A stretch of 35,003 bases of DNA, from the NCBI GenBank assembly GCA_964636985.1, contig CAZWSX010000047.1, positions 1 through 35,003 of the forward strand, read 5' to 3'. The notes beneath the pieces were generated by a model. The model was not told where the DNA came from, made no database searches, and saw only the letters and a program-made list of their open reading frames with translations. Positions 24,630-32,194 of the stretch are shown here, piece by piece. The stretch is from CAZWSX01 sp964636985. GTDB lineage: Bacteria > Planctomycetota > Planctomycetia > Pirellulales > Pirellulaceae. How positions within the stretch are numbered: position 1 is the stretch's first letter; every line of letters starts with the position of its first letter. The position numbers and the translations under genes were made by a program.

Positions 24630-24657
24630 CCGCCGAACAACATGGATGGTTCGGCGG
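24630..24657 (+). terminator. Terminator of the Gly/Tyr/His-rich gene
   Basis: CCGCCGAAC (24630-24638) pairs perfectly with GTTCGGCGG (24649-24657) around a 10-base loop, extended by a wobble and an A-T pair. It is followed by the T-rich TTCGTCGTTTCTT. It lies between two convergent genes, 41 bases after the stop. Confidence 0.6.
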
Positions 24658-24680
24658 TTCGTCGTTTCTTGGAGAGCGCC

Positions 24681-26609
24681 CTACCCGTTGAGTTCGATAG
24701 CCTCTTCCAAGTGCTCGTAGAGCTGCGGCAGCTGTTCTTCCAGGGCCGACAGTTCGGCGTGAACTTCCTTCACGCGGGCCCCGTCGCGCAGCACCGCAGG
24801 ATCGCCCATCATTTGGTGCAACAATTCGATGCGAGCCTCGGCAGCGGCGATATCCTTTTCAAGATCGTGGGCCTTGCGGTAAGGATACTTCCGCTTTCGC
24901 CGTTCTTTTTCCGCCCTTTTCGAAGTGTTTTCTGCCGCAGGCGCATCGGACGCCCCATTCGCTGCCCCTTTCATCGAGTCGACGGTTAACCCGCGTGCTT
25001 CGGTCGCCAGGCCCGACTTGGCCATGTGCAGATACGTGTCGTAGTTACCGTCAAGCACGCGGAAGCGTTTGGGCTCGACAATCAGCATCTTGGTGGCAAC
25101 CTGGTTCAAAAAGTACCGGTCGTGGCTGACGAAGATGACTGTCCCCTCGAAATCGAGCAGCGCCTTTTCTAGAGCTTCGCGCGCCCACAGGTCCAAGTGG
25201 TTGGTCGGTTCATCGAGTACGAGCACGTTGGGGTCGGATGCGGCGAGCCGCGCTAGCGCCGTGCGATTGCGTTCGCCCCCCGAGAGGCTGCCGATCTTTT
25301 GAAAGACCATGTCGCCGGTGATGCCGAAGCGGGCCAGGATATCGCGACGCTGTTGTTCGATGAATTCCTTGTGCGAGGGGCGGACCGCCTCGATCGCTTC
25401 CACGTCGGGATCGAGGTCCGACAGCATCTGGTCGAAGTAACCAACTTTGACACCGGTGCCCCAGCGAGCCGTGCCGGCATTGGGAGCAAGCATGCCCACC
25501 AGGCACTTCAAAAGCGTCGTCTTGCCCGTTCCGTTGGGGCCCATGATGCCCCACTTTTCGCCGCGGAGCACGTCGAACGAAAGGTTCTCAAACAACGGGC
25601 GATCGAAGCCTTTCGCCAACTTCTCGGCCCGCAGGACAATATCGCCTGTCCGCGTTGCCGGTGGAAAACCCATCGGCGGCACATCGATTTCGCGCGGCGG
25701 CTCGACTCGCTCGATGCGTTCGAGCTTCTTGCGACGATCCTCTGCCTGTGCGGACTTTTGTCCAGCGAAGTTCTTGCGAATGAACTCCTCCATCCGCGCG
25801 ATTTCTTCTTGCTGCTTTTCGTAAGTCCGGCGTTGAACCTCGATCCGCTCCGCGCGGAGCTTTTTGTACTTCGTGAAGTTGCCGGGATATGAGTCGACTT
25901 TCCCGCGGACCAGTTCGAGCGTCCCTTCGGTCACCCGGTCAAGAAAGTACCGGTCGTGGCTGACAACAAGAATCGCCCGCCCGGACTCGAGCAGAAAATT
26001 CTCCAGCCACTCGGTGGCATCGATATCCAAGTGGTTCGAGGGCTCGTCGAGCAGCATCAAGTCGGGGTCTTCGAGTAGCAGTTTGGCGAGCAGCAAACGG
26101 TTTTGCTGGCCGCCGCTCAGCTTGGCGACCGGACGGGTCCACGATTCGTGCGAAAAGCCCAGCCCGTCCAGAATCTGCTCGATCCGGCTTTCGGCGCGGT
26201 AGACGTCTCGTGTTTGCAACTCGTGTTGAACGACGTCGAAACGCTTGCCCAAGCGGACCTGCTCGGCTGGATCGGTCGCGCGCGACATCGCCTCGGCCAA
26301 TTGTTCAGCTTCGCGCGCGATTTCGAACAGATGGTCCAGCGCACTGCGTGCCTCTTCCCAAACTGTTCGCTCGGGCGGAAATTCCGGGTGCTGCTGCAAA
26401 TAGCCGATCGTCGCTTCGGAATGCCTCTCAGCCGTCCCTCGGTCGGGCTCGATGGCCCCCGAGACGATTTTCATCAGCGTCGTCTTGCCGGCCCCATTTG
26501 GCCCCACCAAGCCCCATCGCTGTCCAGGACGGATCTCGAACGAAACACCATCCAAAACCGGCTCGGGACCGTAGTGTTTGACGACGCCTTGAACGTTGAC
26601 CAGGATCAT
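24681..26609 (-). CDS. ABC-F family ATPase (Uup/YdiF-like)
   Basis: A 642-residue soluble protein with two ABC nucleotide-binding domains and no membrane part, as in ABC-F proteins that bind the ribosome E-site and relieve stalled translation or assist assembly. Domain 1 has Walker A GPNGAGKTT (36-44), signature LSGGQQNR and Walker B LMLLDEPSNHLD. Domain 2 has GPNGTGKTT, LSGGERNR and VLVLDEPTNHLD; each is followed by a VSHDRYFL switch. The linker between them (about 235-310) is rich in Lys/Arg/Glu helices, as expected for the P-site tRNA-interaction motif. The C-terminal 70 residues form a charged coiled coil (AEKERRKRKYPYRKAHDLEKD...), the Uup-type tail. The exact subfamily cannot be fixed by eye. 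The ATG lacks a Shine-Dalgarno. Confidence 0.93.
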   Translation of the reverse strand: MILVNVQGVVKHYGPEPVLDGVSFEIRPGQRWGLVGPNGAGKTTLMKIVSGAIEPDRGTAERHSEATIGYLQQHPEFPPERTVWEEARSALDHLFEIAREAEQLAEAMSRATDPAEQVRLGKRFDVVQHELQTRDVYRAESRIEQILDGLGFSHESWTRPVAKLSGGQQNRLLLAKLLLEDPDLMLLDEPSNHLDIDATEWLENFLLESGRAILVVSHDRYFLDRVTEGTLELVRGKVDSYPGNFTKYKKLRAERIEVQRRTYEKQQEEIARMEEFIRKNFAGQKSAQAEDRRKKLERIERVEPPREIDVPPMGFPPATRTGDIVLRAEKLAKGFDRPLFENLSFDVLRGEKWGIMGPNGTGKTTLLKCLVGMLAPNAGTARWGTGVKVGYFDQMLSDLDPDVEAIEAVRPSHKEFIEQQRRDILARFGITGDMVFQKIGSLSGGERNRTALARLAASDPNVLVLDEPTNHLDLWAREALEKALLDFEGTVIFVSHDRYFLNQVATKMLIVEPKRFRVLDGNYDTYLHMAKSGLATEARGLTVDSMKGAANGASDAPAAENTSKRAEKERRKRKYPYRKAHDLEKDIAAAEARIELLHQMMGDPAVLRDGARVKEVHAELSALEEQLPQLYEHLEEAIELNG

Positions 26610-26910
26610 CGCGATAGCGAAAAGGCAAGTGAAATGACAGCGTCGTGGTCGACGGCAATTTGCTTGTCGGTTTTAGGGGAATTCGCCGATATCGTCAAAC
26701 GGCCCCCAGTCGTCGAATGCAGGCCCGAGTTAACGCCGCTGGCGTGTTTTTTCCGCTCTGGCTAACTTCCGTCGATCCTTTGGTGCCCCCCCTGCCCCGT
26801 TCGGCGTCCCCCTCCGATAATGTGAGAGAAGGGCCGCAGAGCCAAACGATGATGGGTTCGTCATCGCGTTGTCTTTTATGCGCGCCGCGATTGCCTATTG
26901 GGAGTCCGAC
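26610..26910. other. Divergent intergenic region upstream of mcsA
   Basis: 301 bases between the ABC-F gene (minus) and mcsA (plus). It includes a C-rich stretch near 26780-26815 and a possible -10 hexamer GATAAT at 26816-26821 without a convincing -35 partner. The mcsA Shine-Dalgarno GGGAG ends the region. No CtsR-type heptad operator was recognised. Confidence 0.35.
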
Positions 26911-27429
26911 ATGAAGTGCCAGCATTGCGAAAAGCCGGCCACGTTCCACATCACCGAGCTGACTAACTCGATACCGCAGGAATACCACCTGTGCGAGGAC
27001 CACGCGCAGCAGTACTTGATGCAATCGGACAAGCCCGAGGCAGCAGCCCCGACGCTGGCCGGCGCGCTCTCGCAACAGTTGAATGTCGGCCAGACCGCCG
27101 CCGACTTGGCAAAACTCGACAAGCGGTCGTGCCCCGTGTGCGGGATCACGTTTTACGACTTCCGCCATCAGGGACGCCTCGGTTGCCCACACGACTATGT
27201 GTGTTTCGAGAAAGAGTTGGAGCCGCTGCTGATGAATATCCATGGCGCCACCCGGCACCAGGGAAAACGTCCCAAGCGAGGCAGCCACGACACTGATCGC
27301 CAAACGGAGTTGATCCGTTTACGCCGCGAAATGAAGGAAGCGGTGCAGCGCGAAGATTATGAAAAGGCGTCGCAACTGCGCGATAAAATCCGCCAAGCGG
27401 AATTGTCGGTTCGTGAGGGTTCGACCTAA
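26911..27429 (+). CDS. mcsA: McsA-like zinc-finger/UVR-motif adaptor
   Basis: A 172-residue protein from ATG 26911, with GGGAG about 6 bases upstream; longer forms lack a ribosome site and McsA normally begins with MKCQ-like residues. The first zinc site has C3, C6, C28 and H31 (MKCQHCEKPA ... HLCEDH). The second starts with C74-P-V-C77 and continues GRLGCPHDYVCFEKEL; the usual CxxC of the second half is C-P-H-D (92-95), so His94 or Cys98 would have to serve as the fourth ligand. The C-terminal UVR motif (about 135-167, LIRLRREMKEAVQREDYEKASQLRDKIR) is an alpha-hairpin for binding Clp ATPases. In Firmicutes McsA activates the arginine kinase McsB; mcsB follows here by 73 bases. Confidence 0.9.
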   Translation: MKCQHCEKPATFHITELTNSIPQEYHLCEDHAQQYLMQSDKPEAAAPTLAGALSQQLNVGQTAADLAKLDKRSCPVCGITFYDFRHQGRLGCPHDYVCFEKELEPLLMNIHGATRHQGKRPKRGSHDTDRQTELIRLRREMKEAVQREDYEKASQLRDKIRQAELSVREGST

Positions 27430-27502
27430 CGCTCCCGCAGCGCTTTGGTTTAGAAGTGGGTCTGGCCGGGTTGAATCTACGCTTTTCGAATGGGGAGTCG
27501 CC

Positions 27503-28576
27503 GTGAACTTGAATGATCTGGTCGCACGAAGTGGCGAATGGCTTCGCGGTGAAGGACCGCAATCGGACATCGTCATCAGCAGCCGGATTCGATTGGCCCG
27601 CAATCTGGCCGATTTTCCTTTCGTCCGCCGGTGCCACGACGTGGATCGAACGTCGATCGAGAAGCTCCTTCGCAGTTCGCTCACAGGCATCGAACATCTG
27701 CGCGAACATTTGTACGTCGACGTCCAGTCGCTGTCGCCGATCGACCGGCAACTGCTCGTCGAGCGGCAGATGATCAGCCGAGAGTTGGCCGACGGATCGG
27801 GGGCGCGCGGCGCCTTGATCGGCAACGACGAAACGTTCAGCGTGATGATTAACGAAGAGGACCACGTTCGCTTGCAAGTGATGCACAGCGGACTGGCCCT
27901 GGAGACGGCTTGGAATCGCATTAACGAGCTCGACGACTGGCTCGAATCCAAAGCCAATTACGCATTCCACGAGCGGCTGGGCTACCTGACGGCGTGCCCC
28001 ACCAACGTCGGAACCGGCATGCGCGTAAGCGTACTATTGCACCTGCCTGCCTTGGTGATGGCCAAGCAAATCGACAAGGTCTTTCGCAGCTTGCAAAAGA
28101 TCAGCCTGGCCGTCCGCGGACTATACGGCGAAGGCTCCCAGGCCACAGGCGACTTTTATCAGATCAGCAATCAAATCACGCTCGGCCGCACCGAATCGGA
28201 ACTGATCAAACAGGTGACTGACGTGGTCCCCGTGATCATCGATTACGAACGCCAGGCCCGCGGCTTCCTGATGAAGGAGGGGCACAAAGATGTCCACGAC
28301 CGCGTCAGCCGCGCCTTTGGCCTGCTTTGCACAGCTCAAACCATTACCAGCGAAGAGACGATGCAGCTCCTCTCTAGCGTGCGGCTGGGCGTGAACATGG
28401 GATTGATCTCGGACGTCGAGATCCCCACCATCAACAAGTTGTTCCTGCAAACACAACCGGCTCACTTGCAAAAGCTGAGCGGCGTGGAGATGACAGCAGG
28501 CGACGGAAACACCGAACGCGCAGTCTACCTGCAACGCCATCTGCGAAAACAAGATTCGCAAGCGGGACAAAATTAG
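27503..28576 (+). CDS. mcsB: Protein-arginine kinase McsB
   Basis: A 357-residue phosphagen-kinase-family enzyme that phosphorylates protein arginines, marking proteins for ClpCP. The start is GTG 27503, with GGGGAG (27492-27497) 5 bases upstream; an upstream in-frame ATG adds a non-homologous segment. Family features are IVISSRIRLARNLADFPF (nucleotide-binding arginines), GNDETFSVMINEEDHVRLQ, LTACPTNVGTGMRVSVLLHLP with the catalytic-pocket Cys165, and SNQITLGRTESELI. The helix following has DVHDRVSRAFGLL and EETMQLLSSVRLG, as in McsB. The allosteric phospho-arginine pocket motif RDxxRA is altered to G-N-T-E-R-A (335-340). Length is normal. It sits with mcsA upstream and a Gfo/Idh-like gene 54 bases downstream. 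Confidence 0.95.
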   Translation: MNLNDLVARSGEWLRGEGPQSDIVISSRIRLARNLADFPFVRRCHDVDRTSIEKLLRSSLTGIEHLREHLYVDVQSLSPIDRQLLVERQMISRELADGSGARGALIGNDETFSVMINEEDHVRLQVMHSGLALETAWNRINELDDWLESKANYAFHERLGYLTACPTNVGTGMRVSVLLHLPALVMAKQIDKVFRSLQKISLAVRGLYGEGSQATGDFYQISNQITLGRTESELIKQVTDVVPVIIDYERQARGFLMKEGHKDVHDRVSRAFGLLCTAQTITSEETMQLLSSVRLGVNMGLISDVEIPTINKLFLQTQPAHLQKLSGVEMTAGDGNTERAVYLQRHLRKQDSQAGQN

Positions 28577-28630
28577 TCGGCGTTGTGAATAAAACGCCGA
28601 AGACGATACTGCCAGGGAATAGGGCGGCTC

Positions 28631-29641
28631 ATGAAGATTCGGATCGGCATCGTCGGCTTGGGAGACTTGTGGGAGACACGGTATCGCCCTGCTCTGCGCT
28701 CTCTTTCTGACCGTTTCGAAGTCAAAGCGGTCTGCGCCGACGTTCCACACCTGGCACAGCAGGCGGCTCGCGACTTTAACGCCGACGACGTCGACGGCTT
28801 TCGCATCTTGTGCCAGCGATCCGATATCGAAGCCGTCCTGATGCTTTCGACCAATTGGTTCGGGCCGCTCCCCGTTTACGCGGCCTGTGAAGCGGGCAAG
28901 TCGGTTTTCTGCACGGCTCCCTTCGACGGCAACCTCGGCGAAGCCGATGAAGTGCGAACGCGCGTGCAGGGTTCGGGCGTGTCGTTTGTGGCCGAATTTG
29001 CCCGCCGCCACGCGCCGGCCACGCTGCGACTTAAGGAACTGATCGCCACCCGCTTGGGCAAGCCGCGGTTGGTTTTTTGCCATCGGCGGGCGCCCTACGA
29101 AAAACCGCGCGGGCCGAAGCGGAAGCACGAAGAAGTCGCCGCCGCCGCTCGCCGCGACATGATGGAGTTAGTCGACTGGTGCCGCTACGTCGTCGGGTAC
29201 AACGCGACGAGCGTGTTCGGCGTTCACCACATCGCCGCCGACGACTCGGGCGACGACTACCAAATGATGAATCTCGACTTCTCCGCGCCGGGCGAGATTG
29301 GCCGTGGACCTACGGCGCAAGTCAGCTCGGGCCGCTACATTCCGGCCAGTTGGCCCGAAGCCGCCTCGTTTCGCCCGCCAGCCCCGCTCCAGGTGGCGTG
29401 CGAACACGGAATCGCCTTCGTCGACCTGCCATCGACTCTCACTTGGTTCGACGCGGCCGGGCGGCACATGGAAACGCTCGAGAACGAACGCCCCGTGGGT
29501 GAGGCATTGCTAGTTCAGTTCCACCGTTCGGTGACGAGCCTCGTCCGCAAAGTGAGCGACCTCGACGACGCCTATCACGCACTGCAAGTGGTCGACGCGG
29601 CACAGGTAAGCGCCGAGCAAGGCAAGCGGATCTCGCTCTAG
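28631..29641 (+). CDS. Gfo/Idh/MocA-like protein with altered active site
   Basis: A 336-residue protein from ATG 28631, with AGGG 6 bases upstream. The N-terminal Rossmann fold is clear (IRIGIVGLGDLWETRYRPAL, then VKAVCADV and IEAVLMLSTNWFG). The position of the family motif EKP after AGKSVFC is T95-A-P97, so the conserved catalytic-site lysine is absent. The later segment RRDMMELVDWCRYVVG replaces the usual Gly-rich stretch and His that lie near the substrate. NAD(P) binding may remain, but ordinary sugar dehydrogenase chemistry is doubtful. A C-terminal alpha/beta domain follows, ending with SLVRKVSDLDDAYHALQVVDAAQVSAEQGKRI, a typical Gfo/Idh tail. It may belong to the mcsAB transcript; any functional link is inference. 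Confidence 0.85.
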   Translation: MKIRIGIVGLGDLWETRYRPALRSLSDRFEVKAVCADVPHLAQQAARDFNADDVDGFRILCQRSDIEAVLMLSTNWFGPLPVYAACEAGKSVFCTAPFDGNLGEADEVRTRVQGSGVSFVAEFARRHAPATLRLKELIATRLGKPRLVFCHRRAPYEKPRGPKRKHEEVAAAARRDMMELVDWCRYVVGYNATSVFGVHHIAADDSGDDYQMMNLDFSAPGEIGRGPTAQVSSGRYIPASWPEAASFRPPAPLQVACEHGIAFVDLPSTLTWFDAAGRHMETLENERPVGEALLVQFHRSVTSLVRKVSDLDDAYHALQVVDAAQVSAEQGKRISL

Positions 29642-29647
29642 GCTTGG

Positions 29648-29669
29648 TAGCGATTGAGGATCGCTATTT
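29648..29669 (+). terminator. Weak terminator between convergent genes
   Basis: TAGCGAT (29648-29654) pairs with ATCGCTA (29660-29666) around TGAGG and is followed by TTT. It lies 7 bases after the Gfo/Idh-like stop and overlaps the stop codon of the opposite gene. Confidence 0.4.
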
Positions 29670-30755
29670 GACCTCTTCGAGAACTTCCACTTCTATCGGC
29701 CCAGCCTCGGCGGGCTTTTCATCGGTGACGATTTCCGTTCCCGGTGGCGGCGCTAGTTGGCCCGACTTCAGCTTCTCGAGAATCTCTTTCACCGTGGCCA
29801 CCGGCAAGGCGTAGCTTTCAACACGGCCGGCGCGAGCGATGTTGATTCCCACGGCTTTGCCCGTGAGGTCGACCAAGGGGCCGCCGCAGTAATCGGATCG
29901 CAGCACGGTATCGTGCTGCAGCACCATCGGAAACCCACTGCGACGCGTGCTCAAGGTACTGCCGAGCGAGTTTTGAAAGTTGGCTCGGTCTTCGGGCATC
30001 ATGGTGCTGAAGTTGCTCAGTACGACGGTGATCTCCGTTTCTTGGTCGGCGCGGACGATCTTCACTTTCACGGAATCATCGGGCTCAAAGGCGCTGATGG
30101 CTTCTTTGACGTCGCGGACTTTGGGGGTCGGCTTGCCAGCAACGTGGGTAATGCGGTCGCCCGGCAACAGGCCGGCACGCGCGGCCGCGCCGTTTTCAAA
30201 CGTATGTTGAATGTAAGGCCCGGTTCCGTCGACCGATTCGCTCAATTGCACTGCCAGCGCCCCCCGAGCCTTGGCGATCGGGCGCGATTCGACGCTCACG
30301 ACACCAACAGACAGCGGATCCTTATCGAGTCCGGGCGTAGCGACCCAACTTCCCACGGCGGGCGTGGCTTCGTCGCTCCACTCGATGGCCTTGAGGTTAA
30401 GGTCCTTGAGGTCCTGCGCATCGAGCTTCACCATCGCCAGATCGCGTTCCTTGTCGATGCCGATGAGCTTAGCGGTGACTCGGCGGCCTCCTTGGATTTC
30501 ACACTCGAGATTGTTTTTTCCAAGCAGTTCGCTGGCCTTAGTCGCCACGTAGCCGTTGGCGTCGATGACAGTACCAAGCGATTGAGGCCTGCGCTTCCCC
30601 TCGATGTAAACGCGGACCGTGCTCTTGGAAGCCTCCTCCACGGCGGGGCGAAAGGCATTCAGCACCTTCGCGTGATTCTTCTCCGACCCGTTGGACGAAG
30701 CACCCAACACGAACGCTATGACAAAGATCGAGATGCAGGCACAGACGCGATACAT
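29664..30755 (-). CDS. HtrA-like pseudoprotease with PDZ domain nested in the protease fold
   Basis: A 363-residue exported protein; ATG at 30753-30755 has GGGAG about 8 bases upstream, and residues 1-22 are a signal peptide. The first trypsin-like half is readable (SLGTVIDANGYVATKASELL, DKERDLAMVKLDA, VGSWVATPGLDKDPLSVGVVS). The catalytic His position holds Ser75, Asp105 is kept. A full PDZ domain follows (about 165-247: YIQHTFENGAAARAGLLPGD, VRDVKEAISAF, VKVKIVRADQETEITVVL). Only after it does the second half resume with RSDYCGGPLVDLTGKAVGIN and YALPVATVKEILEKL. The usual Ser of NSGGP is Cys290. The triad is therefore Ser-Asp-Cys, probably inactive as a serine protease. It follows the intact HtrA gene by 59 bases; a binding, sensing or inhibitory role is inferred. 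Confidence 0.85.
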   Translation of the reverse strand: MYRVCACISIFVIAFVLGASSNGSEKNHAKVLNAFRPAVEEASKSTVRVYIEGKRRPQSLGTVIDANGYVATKASELLGKNNLECEIQGGRRVTAKLIGIDKERDLAMVKLDAQDLKDLNLKAIEWSDEATPAVGSWVATPGLDKDPLSVGVVSVESRPIAKARGALAVQLSESVDGTGPYIQHTFENGAAARAGLLPGDRITHVAGKPTPKVRDVKEAISAFEPDDSVKVKIVRADQETEITVVLSNFSTMMPEDRANFQNSLGSTLSTRRSGFPMVLQHDTVLRSDYCGGPLVDLTGKAVGINIARAGRVESYALPVATVKEILEKLKSGQLAPPPGTEIVTDEKPAEAGPIEVEVLEEVK

Positions 30756-30814
30756 GGATCAACTCCCAAGGACGTACTCGTCCGCAAAAACCTATGCCTC
30801 AGCGATTTGGCTCG

Positions 30815-31960
30815 TTAGCGACTGGAGTCCTGAACTTTCAGCTTGACTTCTAAAATCTGTTCGGCGCGTTGGAGAGTAAGTCGAATATCGTCGCCGGGCT
30901 GTTTCTCCTCGATCAGCAGCTTCAGCGAGGCGAAGTCGGTGACGTCGCGCTCATCCATCTTGGTGACGATATCCCCTTCGCGAACGCCTGCTTTGTCGGC
31001 AGGCGAGTCCTTTCGGACGGTTTTGACCCGACACTTCTCAAGCCCTGGTTCCCCCGATAACCCGATGTAGGGCTTTTGACCGGGGAAGAACCCCCAGGCC
31101 TCGCGGCTGACCAAACGATCCCAGTGCGTGCGGAACGCATTGACCGGAACGTGGATATTCGATGTGATTTTTTCCGAGATCCGGCTGTTGATGCCAATCA
31201 CTCGGCCATTCATATCGACGAGTGGACCGCCCGAATCGCCGCCGACCAGCGTGCAGTCGGTGGTAATTGTTTTGGCATCGTGATGCAGCACGCGGCCCAA
31301 ACGGAGCACCGATTTGCGATCGGGTTGGTATCCGCCTGGATGGCCCAGCACCATGCACCATTGCCCATCCTTGAGTTGATCGGAATCGGCGGTTTCGATG
31401 AAAGGCCACGGAGTCGACGACGAGTCGGTGATCTTCATCAGGCCCGCATCCAGCGTGCGAAACAAACCAAGTGTCTTTCCTTTGACGCGGCGGCCATCGG
31501 CCAGGATGACCTCGGCGTTCTTGTTGGGAACTCCGGCGACGTGTGCCGCCGTCATGATGTATCCCTTGTCGTTGATGATCACGCCCGTTCCTTGTGCCTG
31601 ATCGATCGTTACCGCAACAACGGCGGGCGTCACTTGGGGAAGGAGCAGCTTGATGTGGTCTTGAATCGCCTTGAGTTCGGCGACCGACTTGGGTGGCTTC
31701 CCTTCAAGAACTTCTCGCAACCGTTCTTCGGCGACTTTTTCGACTTCAACTGAGACGAGCGATTTGTCGGAGGTAACCGCCTTATCGGGGACTTCACCCT
31801 TCTCCGATTTAACCTGCTTATCGCTCTCCTGAACCTTTGTGATGGGGAGCTTATCCTGAGCGACTGCCAGTGCCCCTAAAGACCAACCCCCGATAAAGAA
31901 CGCAAGCGCCAAAGCGATCTGAGGCGTGAGATGAAGAGCCTTACCAGCAGATTTATGCAC
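30815..31960 (-). CDS. HtrA/Deg-type serine protease (S1C) with one PDZ domain
   Basis: A 381-residue exported protease. The start is GTG (31958-31960), preceded by GGGAG at about 7 bases. An N-terminal hydrophobic segment (about 13-34) may be a signal peptide or anchor; then comes a charged linker (about 40-90, Lys/Glu/Asp-rich with repeated SDK). The trypsin-like domain has an intact triad: H140 (YIMTAAHVAG), D171 (FRTLDAGLMKI) and S243 (VGGDSGGPLVDMNG). One C-terminal PDZ domain (about 295-377: YIGLSGEPG, SPADKAGVREGDIVTKMDERDV, LTLQRAEQILEVKL) recognises substrate C-termini in this family. HtrA proteins remove damaged envelope proteins. The downstream pseudoprotease gene is 59 bases away, so the two are likely co-transcribed. 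Cleavage specificity is unknown. Confidence 0.93.
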   Translation of the reverse strand: MHKSAGKALHLTPQIALALAFFIGGWSLGALAVAQDKLPITKVQESDKQVKSEKGEVPDKAVTSDKSLVSVEVEKVAEERLREVLEGKPPKSVAELKAIQDHIKLLLPQVTPAVVAVTIDQAQGTGVIINDKGYIMTAAHVAGVPNKNAEVILADGRRVKGKTLGLFRTLDAGLMKITDSSSTPWPFIETADSDQLKDGQWCMVLGHPGGYQPDRKSVLRLGRVLHHDAKTITTDCTLVGGDSGGPLVDMNGRVIGINSRISEKITSNIHVPVNAFRTHWDRLVSREAWGFFPGQKPYIGLSGEPGLEKCRVKTVRKDSPADKAGVREGDIVTKMDERDVTDFASLKLLIEEKQPGDDIRLTLQRAEQILEVKLKVQDSSR

Positions 31961-32194
31961 GATTGTCTCCCTGGCGATCGATTTCGAACGGAACTCGCCA
32001 ACTCTCTATGATATCGAGGCTCCCATGGCGATTCTCGCCTTCATTTTTCGTTAACTACGCGATCGTGAAGGCAGCAAATCGTCCGCAACTGGCGATAAAC
32101 CTCTATCCTAACAACACTTACGGAAAGCAATCCACGTCGAAACGATTCTCCACTACTTCGGCAAAGGTTGCAAATTCGTTACTGAAAGTAATTG

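Noticed and set aside
26695..27303. A 202-codon minus-strand frame overlapping mcsA
   Set aside because: mcsA on the plus strand has clear zinc-finger and UVR motifs and a ribosome site; the opposite frame has none.
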